This document shows positions 1-7,233 of a DNA stretch of 12,465 bases, one piece after another. How positions within the stretch are numbered: position 1 is the stretch's first letter; each line of letters opens with the position of its first letter. Under the pieces are notes generated by a model. That model was not told where the DNA came from, did no database searches, and saw only the letters and a list, made by a program, of their open reading frames with translations. The stretch is from SZUA-254 sp035292425 (GTDB taxonomy: Bacteria; Bacteroidota; Ignavibacteria; UBA10030; SZUA-254), in NCBI GenBank assembly GCA_035292425.1, contig DATDQD010000025.1:1-12465 (forward strand), read 5' to 3'. The translations under genes and the position numbers were made by a program.

Positions 1-615
1 ATCACCGACATCCTCCCTGGCGAGGGCGCGGGCATCAAGAGCGTGACCTTCCTGGTCCGGGGACCCAACGCATACGGCTTCCTCAAAACCGAGCGCGGCG
101 TCCACCGCCTGGTGCGCATCTCGCCCTTCGACTCCAACGCCCGGCGGCATACGTCGTTCGCCTCCGTTTTCGTCTACCCCGAGATCGAGGAGGACGTCGA
201 CATCGAGATCAACCCGGCCGACCTCGACATCGGCACGTTCCGGTCCGGCGGCAAGGGGGGACAGAACGTCAACAAGGTCGAGACGGCGGTGCGGATCAGG
301 CACATGCCGACGGGGATCGTTGTGGCCTGCCAGCAGGAGCGGTCGCAGTTCCAGAACCGCGAGCGCGCCATGAAGATGCTGAAATCCCGCCTCTACCAGC
401 AGCGGAAGGAGGCCGAGGAGGCGAGACTTTCGGCCATCGAAAGCACCAAGAAGAAAATCGAGTGGGGCAGCCAGATCCGCTCCTACGTCTTCCATCCCTA
501 CAACCTCGTGAAGGACCACCGCACCGACGTCGAAACCAGCGGCATCCAGGCGGTGATGGACGGCGATATCGACGACTTCATCCGCGCCTACCTCCTGGAG
601 TACGGGCGCCGGTGA
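1..615 (+). CDS. prfB: Peptide chain release factor 2 (RF2), C-terminal 204 residues; 5' end outside window
   Basis: RF2 recognises UGA and UAA stop codons in the ribosomal A site and triggers peptidyl-tRNA hydrolysis. The frame is open from base 1, so the gene starts upstream; the first internal GTG, at 43, is not the start. The SPF tripeptide (bases 121-129) inside HRLVRISPFDS is the RF2 stop-codon-reading motif and separates it from RF1 (PxT). The catalytic GGQ is at bases 256-264 in the context GGKGGQNVNKVETAVRI; its Gln is normally methylated by PrmC. The usual helical C-terminus follows and ends normally at TGA 613-615. The programmed +1 frameshift found in many prfB genes would lie upstream and cannot be judged. 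The next gene starts 24 bp downstream with no visible promoter or terminator, so prfB is probably co-transcribed with the Lol-type exporter genes. Confidence 0.97.
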   Translation: MTDILPGEGAGIKSVTFLVRGPNAYGFLKTERGVHRLVRISPFDSNARRHTSFASVFVYPEIEEDVDIEINPADLDIGTFRSGGKGGQNVNKVETAVRIRHMPTGIVVACQQERSQFQNRERAMKMLKSRLYQQRKEAEEARLSAIESTKKKIEWGSQIRSYVFHPYNLVKDHRTDVETSGIQAVMDGDIDDFIRAYLLEYGRR

Positions 616-639
616 CGTCATGAACCCGGACGGGCAGAC

Positions 640-1863
640 ATGACCGGACCCGGCGTCTCCTGGTTCATCGCCCGGAGGTTTTTCATGACGGCGCGGAGGT
701 CGGCGCTCCTCTCGTTCATCTCCACGATCGCCATCGCCGGGGTCTGCCTCGGCACCGCGGCGCTCATCATCGCCCTCTCCATTCTCGACGGCTTCGAACG
801 CGAAATCAAGGAGAAAGTCATCAGTTTCACCTCGCACATCCACGTCACCGGTTACGGCAACAAGCCCCTGGACGATCCCGGCCGTTCGGTCGGGCTTATC
901 GGCGCAGTGCCGGGAATCCGGTCGGTCATGCCCTACGCCGCGCGGGAGGGTATGATCCGGTCACGCCAGGGGGTGGAGGGCGTCTACCTGAAGGGGATCG
1001 ACACCACGCGCGACGACGGGCGGCTGCGCGCACAGGTCACCGGGGGCGGTTACTTTTCGGGGGCCGCCGGTCCCGTGGCCCAGGTGGTGATCGGGAAGAG
1101 CCTGGCCTGGAAACTGGGCGTCTCCCCGGGCGACACGGTGTTCGTCTTCGCCCTCGCCGGCGAAGGCGCCGCGGGGCTTTCTCCCCGCGGGAAAAAATTC
1201 GTCGTGGCGGGGACGTTCGAGTCCGGGATGACGGAATACGACGAGGTCTTCGCGGCCACAACCCTCGATGCCGCCGGCGACCTTTTCCGGCTGAGCGGGC
1301 GGGTCACGGGGTTCGACGTGATGGTCGACGACCTGGCCCGGATCGACACGATCGCGGCGGGGATCGAGTCGGCGCTCGGGTACCCCCACGCGGCGCGGTC
1401 CGTCTTCTCGGTCTACCGCAACCTCTTCTCCTGGGCGGAACTCCAGAAACAACTCTCGCCGATCCTCCTGAGCCTCATCGTGATCGTCGCAACGGTCAAC
1501 ATCGTCGGCACCGTGCTGATGTTCGTCCTCGAAAAATCGAGAGAGATCGGGGTCCTCAAGTCGATGGGCGCGGGCGTGGCGATGATCAGGAAAATCTTCC
1601 TCTACCAGGGGGTCCTGATCGGCGCGGCCGGGGTGCTCCTCGGCAACTTGGTGGCGCTGGTCCTCCTCTGGATCCAGGCGGAGTACGCCCCGCTCTCGCT
1701 GCCGGCGGATATTTATTACATGAACACGGTCCCGGTGATGTTCGACCCCTGGAACTTCGTCATCGTGAGCGCCCTGACGCTGCTCCTCTCGTACCTGACC
1801 ACGATCATCCCCGCCCACGCCGCGGGGAGGACGGATCCAGTGAAAATCTTCCGCTTCGGATAG
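640..1863 (+). CDS. lolC: LolC/LolE-family lipoprotein-exporter permease (first of two)
   Basis: This is an inner-membrane subunit of an ABC exporter that in Gram-negatives releases outer-membrane lipoproteins to the LolA carrier. The 407 residues show the family layout: a cytoplasmic N-tail; TM1 at about 24-49; a large periplasmic domain at about 50-270; then an FtsX-type domain with TM2 (about 274-297), TM3 (about 320-346) and TM4 (about 371-393). The motif EKSREIGVLKSMG at 298-310, just after TM2, is the cytoplasmic coupling segment that contacts the ATPase in LolC/E and MacB/FtsX relatives. ATG 640 is chosen because TM1 follows at the usual distance; the ribosome site is weak. It lies 24 bp after prfB and 8 bp before the second permease. 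The symbol is by position: the two permeases are alike, and which is LolC and which LolE cannot be settled by eye. Confidence 0.88.
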   Translation: MTGPGVSWFIARRFFMTARRSALLSFISTIAIAGVCLGTAALIIALSILDGFEREIKEKVISFTSHIHVTGYGNKPLDDPGRSVGLIGAVPGIRSVMPYAAREGMIRSRQGVEGVYLKGIDTTRDDGRLRAQVTGGGYFSGAAGPVAQVVIGKSLAWKLGVSPGDTVFVFALAGEGAAGLSPRGKKFVVAGTFESGMTEYDEVFAATTLDAAGDLFRLSGRVTGFDVMVDDLARIDTIAAGIESALGYPHAARSVFSVYRNLFSWAELQKQLSPILLSLIVIVATVNIVGTVLMFVLEKSREIGVLKSMGAGVAMIRKIFLYQGVLIGAAGVLLGNLVALVLLWIQAEYAPLSLPADIYYMNTVPVMFDPWNFVIVSALTLLLSYLTTIIPAHAAGRTDPVKIFRFG

Positions 1864-1871
1864 GCCCGCGC

Positions 1872-3104
1872 GTGAACAGGACCGAGCGATTCATCGGCTG
1901 GAGGTACCTCGTTTCCCGGAGGGGCATGCGGTTCATCAACGTGATCGGCATCGTTTCCGTCGCGGGGATCGCCGTGGGCGTCGCCGCGCTGCTCGTGGCC
2001 CTGTCGGTCTTCAACGGTTTCAACAGCGTTGTCACGTCCGTGCTCGTGACGTTCGATCCCCACATCAGGGTGGAGAAAAAGGGGTTCATGGACGGCGGCG
2101 AATACGCCCGCGCCGCCGCCGTCGTCGGATCGGACCCCCCCGTGGCCGCATTTTCCCCGTTCGTCTCGGGGAAGGCCCTGCTGAGCGCGGGCTACCACCA
2201 GAGGGTGGTCTCCGTGCGCGGGATCGAGGAGAGGGAAATCGACGCGGTGACCGGGATCGGCTCGAAAATGGTGCTCGGCGGCACGTCGCTCGGCGAGACG
2301 GGCGGCCTCCCGGGGGTCATCATCGGCATCACCCTCGCCGACCGGCTCAGTTCCGTGGTCGGGAGCGAGATCACGGTCGTCAGCCCGGCCGGTCTCCAGG
2401 GGGCCATCTCGGGCGCCGCCGCCCCCCGGCAGGCCAGGTACAGGATCGCGGGAATCTTCGAATCGCAGAACAAGGAGTACGACGCCAACTACGCGTTCAT
2501 CTCGATCGGCGAGGCGGGGCGGCTCTTCGAGAAACCGGGGAAGATCAGCGGGCTCGACATCAGGGTCCGCGACATCGAAGAGGCCGCGGCGGTGAGCGGG
2601 GATATCGGCGCGGCGCTTCCGGGCGATTATTCGGTCTCGACCTGGTATGACCTCCACCGCAGTCTCTACTCGGTGATGAAGATCGAACGCTGGTCCGCGT
2701 ACATCCTCCTGTCCCTCATCATCGCCGTCGCGACGTTCAACGTCCTCGGGTCGCTCACGATGAGCGTCCTGGAAAAACAGAGGGACATCGCCGTGCTGAG
2801 GTCGTGCGGCCTCCCCGGGGGCAGCGTCATCAGGATCTTCCTGTTCGAGGGTCTCCTGACCGGCGCGGCCGGCACCGCCGCGGGTCTCGCCATCGGCCTC
2901 GGAGTGATTTTCCTCCAGAAGGAATTCCACCTCTTCCCGCTGGACCCGACGGTGTACATCATTCCCGCGATTCCGGTGGAGATCAGACTGTGGGATTTCA
3001 TCTCCGTGACGGCGGCGTCGATGGGACTCTCGACGCTCGCGGCATTATATCCGGCGCGCCGCGCCGCCGCGGTCGAGCCGGCCGCCGCGTTGAGGTGGGA
3101 ATGA
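1872..3104 (+). CDS. lolE: LolC/LolE-family lipoprotein-exporter permease (second of two)
   Basis: This is the second membrane subunit of the same putative LolCDE-type complex, with 410 residues. The N-terminus (FIGWRYLVSRRGMRFINVIG) is typical of the family, with TM1 at about 23-47. A periplasmic domain follows to about 270, then TM2 (about 276-299), TM3 (about 322-348) and TM4 (about 374-396). EKQRDIAVLRSCG at 301-313 matches the coupling segment at the same place in the first permease. The start is GTG 1872; the next ATG (1926) would cut into the conserved N-terminal segment. The stop overlaps the start of the ATPase gene in an ATGA (3101-3104), which implies translational coupling. Two different permeases favour a LolC+LolE heterodimer over the single-permease LolF form. 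The paralogues are diverged, so a recent tandem duplication is unlikely. Confidence 0.88.
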   Translation: MNRTERFIGWRYLVSRRGMRFINVIGIVSVAGIAVGVAALLVALSVFNGFNSVVTSVLVTFDPHIRVEKKGFMDGGEYARAAAVVGSDPPVAAFSPFVSGKALLSAGYHQRVVSVRGIEEREIDAVTGIGSKMVLGGTSLGETGGLPGVIIGITLADRLSSVVGSEITVVSPAGLQGAISGAAAPRQARYRIAGIFESQNKEYDANYAFISIGEAGRLFEKPGKISGLDIRVRDIEEAAAVSGDIGAALPGDYSVSTWYDLHRSLYSVMKIERWSAYILLSLIIAVATFNVLGSLTMSVLEKQRDIAVLRSCGLPGGSVIRIFLFEGLLTGAAGTAAGLAIGLGVIFLQKEFHLFPLDPTVYIIPAIPVEIRLWDFISVTAASMGLSTLAALYPARRAAAVEPAAALRWE

Positions 3105-3811
3105 ACACCGGGACGAAGATACTCCTGGAGTGTGCGGGCCTCCACAAGACCTACGGGGCGGTCGGCGACGCCACCCCCGATGTTCGGGTCCTCCGGGGCG
3201 TCGACCTGCAGGTGAGGGAGGGGGAGATCATCACGATCCTCGGGGCTTCGGGCTCCGGGAAAAGCACCCTCCTGAACATCCTCGGTGGCCTGGACCGCCC
3301 CACGTCCGGCACGGTCCTCTGGGAAGGGAAGCCGTATTATAATCTGCCCGAGGAGGCCAGGGCAACGGCCCGCGGGAGATTCATCGGCTTCGTCTTTCAA
3401 TTCCACCACCTCCTGAACGAATTCACAGCGCTCGAAAACGTGATGATCCCCGCCATGATCCGGCGGGTATCCCCGAAGGAAGCCTCCGCGCGCGCCGGGG
3501 ACCTCCTGCGCGAAGTGGGGCTCGCCGACAGGCTCCATCACCGGCCGGCCGAACTCTCCGGCGGGGAACAGCAGAGGGTCGCGGTCGCAAGGGCGCTCGT
3601 CAACCGTCCGGCACTCGTCCTGGCCGACGAACCTTCGGGCAACCTCGACTCGGAGAACAGCCGTCAGCTCTCGGAACTGATCGGGAGATTGCACTCGGCC
3701 CATGGCCAGTCGTTCGTCATCGTCACGCACAACCGCCAGTTTGCGGCGAATTCCGGGAGGACATTCACCATGACCGACGGCAAACTCGTCCCCTCCGAGT
3801 CCGGACGCTAG
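3101..3811 (+). CDS. lolD: LolD-like ABC transporter ATPase
   Basis: This is the cytoplasmic ATPase that powers the two upstream permeases. The 236 residues carry every expected motif: Walker A GASGSGKST at 48-56, Q-loop Gln100, ABC signature LSGGEQQR at 152-159, Walker B ALVLADEP at 171-178 with catalytic Glu177, the D-loop SGNLD just after it, and H-loop His210. The text FVFQFHHLLNEFTALENV resembles the LolD/MacB-type Q-loop region. The reading frame stays open upstream to about 2804, but that extension overlaps the permease gene in another frame. ATG 3101, overlapping the permease stop as ATGA, gives the normal N-terminus for the family. Full catalytic competence is expected. MacB/FtsE-type ATPases look similar, but the two four-TM partners encoded in the same operon favour the lipoprotein-releasing role. 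Confidence 0.92.
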   Translation: MNTGTKILLECAGLHKTYGAVGDATPDVRVLRGVDLQVREGEIITILGASGSGKSTLLNILGGLDRPTSGTVLWEGKPYYNLPEEARATARGRFIGFVFQFHHLLNEFTALENVMIPAMIRRVSPKEASARAGDLLREVGLADRLHHRPAELSGGEQQRVAVARALVNRPALVLADEPSGNLDSENSRQLSELIGRLHSAHGQSFVIVTHNRQFAANSGRTFTMTDGKLVPSESGR

Positions 3812-3925
3812 TCCCCGCTTTTCCCGCTTTACCCGATTCGCGGTCGGTTAAATCCCTTCATTACGGATTTTCGCGGGAACCGGAACACTCATACCCCGAA
3901 CCGGGAAATACGCGTCCTCAAGCAG
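3812..3925. other. Intergenic spacer after lolD with a 21-bp-spaced direct repeat
   Basis: No gene is seen here. GAACCGG occurs at 3877-3883 and again at 3898-3904, on the same face of the helix two turns apart, and ends 21 bp before the -33 element at 3926. This could be an activator or repressor site for the T9SS-protein gene. A weak stem (CCGA 3833-3836 with TCGG 3844-3847) is the only terminator-like structure after lolD. Confidence 0.3.
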
Positions 3926-3955
3926 TTGCATTCCTCTCTCGATTGTTTATATTAC
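3926..3955 (+). promoter_or_regulatory. Promoter candidate for the T9SS-tailed protein gene, Bacteroidota -33/-7 type
   Basis: TTG at 3926-3928, 19 nt, then TATATTAC at 3948-3955 fits the Bacteroidota consensus (TTTG, 19-21 nt, TAnnTTTG) apart from its last two bases. It can also be read as a sigma70-like TTGCAT, 16 nt, TATATT. It sits in an AT-rich island within GC-rich DNA. Transcription would begin at about 3959-3963, giving a leader of about 22 nt that holds CGGAG (3974-3978) before ATG 3984. Four other intergenic sites in the window share this architecture. Confidence 0.6.
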
Positions 3956-3983
3956 TGTATTCCCCACCAGCCCCGGAGTAACC

Positions 3984-5405
3984 ATGAATACTTCATCTAC
4001 GTCATATCACTTTTGCCTCCGCCTGATCCTCCCGATCCTCGTCGCCGTGTTTACGGGACTTGGACAAGCCGGAGACAAGTACCGGACCTTCAGCCAGACC
4101 GACCTGGCGGAGAAAAAAGGGAAACCGGGTAAGGCGATTGCCAGCACGGTCTGCTTCCGGTTTTACAACACCACCGGCGATACGGTCAACGATCTCCACG
4201 CGAAGTTCAATTCGAGAATCGTCACGGTCGACGACGCGGGCGGGTTCCCGGTGGCCGATGTCACGGGGAAGGGAAAAGACCTGGATGCCTCGGGTAAATC
4301 GGTCCCGCCCGGCGATTCCGTCACGATCTGTCTGACGCTCGGGAAGAAAGCCCCCGGATCGCATGTGAACTTCTGGTGGTGGACGAAAGACGGGGTCCAG
4401 GCCGGTCCGAAGAATGGCGAACTGGAATCGATCTCGGATGCCAGAATCCTGACAGAGCCGAACGGCGGCAATGCGCTGGAATACCTTTATAAAAGGGTGA
4501 TCAGGCGTCCCGCGGGACTCGTGGCCGGTCTCGTCACCGACACCCCGGACGTCGGGTGGATCCGGTACATGAAAGCCGACCGGAAATACTTCCCCCATGA
4601 CGGCGCTCCCCGATGCCTCGATTTCATCTCGAACCATTCGGGAAGGCTGCGCGATCTGGACGGCCAGCTCCGGAATCCGCACGTGAAAAAACATAACAAC
4701 CATCTGCTCGGCGAGCTCCACGCGCTCAAGCTCGCGGTGATCGCCAACGATTCGGGCGTCACCGAGCCGCTGGATACTTCGGCGACGCTCTTCGGCGACC
4801 TGCTCTACAACGATACGGTCAACACGGGGGATCCCTGCAACGGGCTTACGGTCCGCGGCATCGTCCGCCTGGCGGATTCGGCGCTCACGTACTGCGGTCA
4901 TTTCGATTCGGCGGACTACGCCGAACTCGACGGATGCATCTCGAGGATCAACGCCGCTTTCGGAGGCCCGTACACCGCCGCGTCGTTCACGCCCTTCGTC
5001 CTGGCCGGAACGGTGGATCTTGCGTCGGTCTATTTCCTCCACGACAACCCCTCCGCCGCACCGGTGATGAGGCCGACGGCCGGCTATTCCATCTATTCCA
5101 TCCTGGAAGAGCTCCCGGGGTCGTATGCGATCGCCCAGAATTATCCCAATCCCTTCAACCCGTTCACGACGATCGAGTTCGAGCTCTCCGGGCCGTCCGT
5201 CGTCTCGCTGAAGGTGTACAACCTTCTCGGGGCGGAGGTTGCATCGCTCCTTTCCGAAGAAAACCTGGACGCCGGCGCCCAGTCCGTGGATTTCGAAGCG
5301 CTCTCGCTCCCGTCGGGGGTGTATCTCTACAGGATCACCGCGATTTCGACGGGGGAACGGCCGGAAACATTCAGCGCCGTACGGAAAATGGTTCTCCTGA
5401 AATAA
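3984..5405 (+). CDS. Secreted protein of unknown function with C-terminal type IX secretion sorting domain
   Basis: This is a predicted exported protein of 473 residues. Residues 1-29 form a signal peptide (hydrophobic LILPILVAVFTGLG). Residues 50-140 look beta-rich and match nothing I recognise. Residues 235-335 contain a pattern I recall from other bacterial surface proteins: a conserved HLLGELHALKLAVIAND segment, a GLTVRGIVRLAD segment and an RINAAFGG segment. From about 380 comes a C-terminal sorting domain with QNYPNPFNPFTTIEFEL, VYNLLGAEV, LPSGVYLYR and the final KMVLLK. Such tails direct passage through the outer membrane by the type IX (Por) system and are usually removed by PorU. The start is ATG 3984, with CGGAG upstream and a promoter at 3926-3955. 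The CHRD lipoprotein gene follows 60 bp later, so the two may share a transcript. No catalytic motif is visible; a structural or binding role is a guess. Confidence 0.85.
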   Translation: MNTSSTSYHFCLRLILPILVAVFTGLGQAGDKYRTFSQTDLAEKKGKPGKAIASTVCFRFYNTTGDTVNDLHAKFNSRIVTVDDAGGFPVADVTGKGKDLDASGKSVPPGDSVTICLTLGKKAPGSHVNFWWWTKDGVQAGPKNGELESISDARILTEPNGGNALEYLYKRVIRRPAGLVAGLVTDTPDVGWIRYMKADRKYFPHDGAPRCLDFISNHSGRLRDLDGQLRNPHVKKHNNHLLGELHALKLAVIANDSGVTEPLDTSATLFGDLLYNDTVNTGDPCNGLTVRGIVRLADSALTYCGHFDSADYAELDGCISRINAAFGGPYTAASFTPFVLAGTVDLASVYFLHDNPSAAPVMRPTAGYSIYSILEELPGSYAIAQNYPNPFNPFTTIEFELSGPSVVSLKVYNLLGAEVASLLSEENLDAGAQSVDFEALSLPSGVYLYRITAISTGERPETFSAVRKMVLLK

Positions 5406-5465
5406 CACACGCCGGGTTCGCTCGACGCACCCGGTTCATTCGACAACGATACAGGATTACGGTTC

Positions 5466-6149
5466 ATGAGGTTCACAATTCTGTTCGCCATGCTCTTCCT
5501 CGCGGCGTTGTTCATCGCGGGATGCCAGGAAGAGCCGGTCCAGCCCCCCGTCACCAGTGCCTCCGTCGACGACGCCGCCGCCATCGCCATGATCGAGGCG
5601 GAGATCGCCGCGGTATCGCACCCCGGTTGGAAGATAGGGAACCGAAATTTCATCGGGATCCTCTCGGGCCGCGAGGAAATCCCCCCGACGAACTCGCGCG
5701 GCCGCGGCGTTGCGAAGTTCCAGGTCTCGAAGGACGGCAAGAGCATCAGCTACAGGCTGATCGTCGCCAACACCTCGAACGTGGTCGGCGCCCATGTCCA
5801 CCTCGGTCCGGCCGGTGAGAACGGCGCGGTCGTGTTCGGGCTCTACTCCGGCACTGCCGGCGGCGGGAGAATCCGCGGACCGATCGCGCAAGGCTCGTTC
5901 ACGCCGGCGGACCTGGCCGGCCCGTATGCGGGCTCAGAGGATTTTTCGCTGTTCCTCTCCGACCTGCATGCCGATTCGCTCTACGTCAACGTCCACACGT
6001 CCGATGGAATTGATTCCACGACCGCAGGGCGCGGCGATTACAACGACGGCGAGATTCGCGGGCAGTTGAAGGGTCATCGCCCGAAGGGCGAGCACACGGG
6101 GCATGATGGGGAACGCGATGATGACGATCGCGACGGCCACGATGGCTGA
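5466..6149 (+). CDS. CHRD-domain lipoprotein with His/Asp-rich tail
   Basis: This is a predicted lipoprotein of 227 residues. The N-terminus has a hydrophobic stretch ending in the lipobox FIAGC, so Cys20 is the expected lipidated residue. Residues about 61-201 fit the CHRD fold (named after chordin; common in bacterial secreted proteins, with no single known reaction): FIGILSGREEIPP, the VVGAHVHLGPAGENG turn, a hydrophobic YVNVHTSDG strand and the closing GEIRGQL strand. The tail from about 203 to 227 is rich in His, Asp and Gly (His204, 210, 213, 225 and a DDDD run) and might bind metal, though this could be simple low complexity. ATG 5466 has AGGA at 5453-5456, nine bases upstream. A strong terminator follows at 6176-6203. 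Whether it is read from its own promoter or with the preceding T9SS gene is unclear. Confidence 0.88.
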   Translation: MRFTILFAMLFLAALFIAGCQEEPVQPPVTSASVDDAAAIAMIEAEIAAVSHPGWKIGNRNFIGILSGREEIPPTNSRGRGVAKFQVSKDGKSISYRLIVANTSNVVGAHVHLGPAGENGAVVFGLYSGTAGGGRIRGPIAQGSFTPADLAGPYAGSEDFSLFLSDLHADSLYVNVHTSDGIDSTTAGRGDYNDGEIRGQLKGHRPKGEHTGHDGERDDDDRDGHDG

Positions 6150-6175
6150 TCGGGGATAGGAAACTTACACAATCG

Positions 6176-6210
6176 ACCGCGGCGGAGAGATCTCCGCCAC
6201 GGTTATTTAT
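6176..6210 (+). terminator. Rho-independent terminator after the CHRD gene
   Basis: ACCG at 6176-6179 pairs with CGGT at 6200-6203, and GGCGGAG at 6181-6187 pairs with CTCCGCC at 6192-6198 around a short loop, with a single C-A mismatch in between. A T-rich stretch (TTATTTAT) follows directly. It lies 26 bp past the CHRD stop codon and closes that transcription unit. It is the strongest stem-loop I found in the window. Confidence 0.75.
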
Positions 6211-6243
6211 ACGGGGGATGGGAACCGGCCGGGCGGGGTCGGG

Positions 6244-6274
6244 TTTGTTTTTTCTCCACTTTTCCATACTTTAC
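6244..6274 (+). promoter_or_regulatory. Promoter candidate for the DUF3098-like gene, -33/-7 type
   Basis: TTTG at 6244-6247, exactly 19 nt, then TACTTTAC at 6267-6274 is close to the Bacteroidota consensus (TTTG, 19 nt, TAnnTTTG). The predicted start, at about 6278-6282, puts a CCCGG-AGAA-CCGGG hairpin (6281-6294) at the very 5' end of the mRNA, ahead of an AAAGGG ribosome site and ATG 6320. Confidence 0.65.
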
Positions 6275-6280
6275 CCCCGC

Positions 6281-6294
6281 CCCGGAGAACCGGG
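6281..6294 (+). promoter_or_regulatory. 5'-end mRNA hairpin in the DUF3098-like leader
   Basis: CCCGG (6281-6285) and CCGGG (6290-6294) close an AGAA loop right at the predicted transcript start. Hairpins at the extreme 5' end can protect mRNA from decay. The stem is short, so the call is tentative. Confidence 0.3.
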
Positions 6295-6319
6295 TAACAT
6301 CGGAAATAAAAGGGCAAGC

Positions 6320-6592
6320 ATGGCAAAAATCGAAAAGGCCAGACAGTCGAGAAAAACAAGGAAAGAAGAGATATTTCCGTTTGCGCGGGAGAATTACATG
6401 ATCCTCCTGGCGGGGGTCATCGTGATCATCCTGGGGTATCTCGCCCTTGCGGAAAAAACCGTCGAGGGGTTCCTGCCGCTCACGGCCGCCCCCATCCTCC
6501 TGGTCATCGGGTACTGCGTCATCATCCCGGTGGGCATCATGTACCGTAAGAAATCCCGCGCCGACGAAAGCCCTGAACATCCCGCGAACTGA
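6320..6592 (+). CDS. Small two-TM membrane protein, DUF3098-like
   Basis: This 90-residue protein has a basic N-tail (about 1-20), then FPFARENYMILLAGVIVIILGYLAL, in which residues 26-44 form TM1. A short loop and TAAPILLVIGYCVIIPVGIMYR (TM2, about 55-75) follow, then a charged tail. The arrangement of an aromatic-basic-Asn-Tyr motif before TM1, a second helix beginning with AP and an IMYRKK end is what I recall for DUF3098, a family known mainly from Bacteroidota with no assigned function. The frame is open further upstream to 6218, but those residues are unlike the family and would overlap the promoter. ATG 6320, with AAAGGG just before it, is preferred. It is probably co-transcribed with the small lipoprotein gene 28 bp downstream. 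Confidence 0.8.
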   Translation: MAKIEKARQSRKTRKEEIFPFARENYMILLAGVIVIILGYLALAEKTVEGFLPLTAAPILLVIGYCVIIPVGIMYRKKSRADESPEHPAN

Positions 6593-6620
6593 CGCAGGCC
6601 CCGCCGCGAGGGTCGCGGTG

Positions 6621-6884
6621 ATGGGGAGGGCGATTTCGCCGCTCTTCCTCGTCCTGATTTTGCTGCTCTCGCCGGTTCTCCACGGCGGTTGTAAACGACC
6701 CTCCGAGAGGCGGAGGGAGCAGGCGAGGCTCGACAGCCTCCGCAGGGACTCGGCCAGGCCTGCCTACAATCCCTACAAGTTCGGCCGGGGAAACACCCAG
6801 TACAACAGGGAACGGGAGAACCTGGGGAACATCGACAGCCTGGTCACTCCGCCAAATCCTGCCGCTACGACCCCAAGACCTTGA
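6621..6884 (+). CDS. Small predicted lipoprotein of unknown function
   Basis: I do not recognise this 87-residue protein. Residues 1-20 are a clear hydrophobic signal (ISPLFLVLILLLSPVL), followed by HGGC with Cys24 as the likely lipidation site. The lipobox is imperfect because His replaces the usual Leu or Val at -3. The mature part is short, Arg-rich at first (KRPSERRREQARLDSLRRD), then Asn/Tyr-rich, and ends in a Pro/Thr/Ala tail; it looks mostly disordered. ATG 6621 has GAGGG at 6608-6612. The frame is open upstream but overlaps the DUF3098-like gene there, so the internal ATG is preferred. Its 3' end overlaps by 20 bp the 3' end of the convergent receiver gene. The signal sequence and ribosome site make it likely to be real. 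Confidence 0.62.
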   Translation: MGRAISPLFLVLILLLSPVLHGGCKRPSERRREQARLDSLRRDSARPAYNPYKFGRGNTQYNRERENLGNIDSLVTPPNPAATTPRP

Positions 6885-7233
6885 TCACGACGTGGAGGAG
6901 GTCCTCCGGATCGTATGGCTTTGAGACGTAATCCCGCGCGCCGAGCTTGATGCATTCCAGGGCGGTCGGCACGTCGATCACGGCAGTGAGGACGATGACG
7001 TGCGGATTCTTATTCATCGCCTTCATCTCCTTCAACACTCCGATCCCGTCGAGCCCCGGCATCTTCAGGTCGAGGAGGATGATGTCGTAGTGGTTCGCCC
7101 CGATTTTTTCCATGGCGTCCAGGCCGTCCACCGCGGTCTCCACATCGAAATCCTCCGCGATGAACTGCTGGGCGAGGTTTTTCAGGAGGTCGGCGTTGTC
7201 GTCGACGCAGAGCATTTTCAGGTGTGTTTTCAT
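6865..7233 (-). CDS. Stand-alone response-regulator receiver domain (CheY-like)
   Basis: This is a single receiver domain of 122 residues with no output domain. The acidic pair is Asp11-Asp12 (LCVDDNAD), the phospho-acceptor is Asp55 (LLDLKMPGLDG), the switch Thr is Thr83 (IVLTA) and the conserved Lys is Lys105 (YVSKPYD), so phosphorylation should work. Single-domain receivers usually act by protein-protein contact or in phosphorelays; its kinase is not in the window. The start codon at 7233 lies only 15 bp after the stop of the amidohydrolase gene on the same strand, so it is probably read from that gene's promoter. The ribosome site is poor, which may mean translational coupling. The 3' end overlaps the convergent small-lipoprotein gene by 20 bp, and no terminator is evident. 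Confidence 0.93.
   Translation of the reverse strand: MKTHLKMLCVDDNADLLKNLAQQFIAEDFDVETAVDGLDAMEKIGANHYDIILLDLKMPGLDGIGVLKEMKAMNKNPHVIVLTAVIDVPTALECIKLGARDYVSKPYDPEDLLHVVIKVLGS

Noticed and set aside
961..5408. Long minus-strand open frames opposite the exporter and T9SS genes (961-1818, 1716-2930, 2666-3730, 4002-5408).
   Set aside because: Their translations are Arg/Asp/Pro-rich with no domain signs, and the plus-strand genes over the same bases have clear motifs. They are GC-rich shadow frames.
5412..5434. CCGGGT/ACCCGG stem-loop between the T9SS-cargo and CHRD genes as a terminator.
   Set aside because: Only six base pairs with an 11-nt loop and no T-run; the genes may well be co-transcribed.
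5435..5465. TTC-N20-TACGGTTC as a promoter for the CHRD gene.
   Set aside because: Both elements are poor matches and the -7 box would touch the start codon, although this gene has its own AGGA ribosome site.
6218..6319. Longer start for the DUF3098-like protein at 6218.
   Set aside because: The extra residues are unlike the family, and the segment contains a near-consensus promoter.
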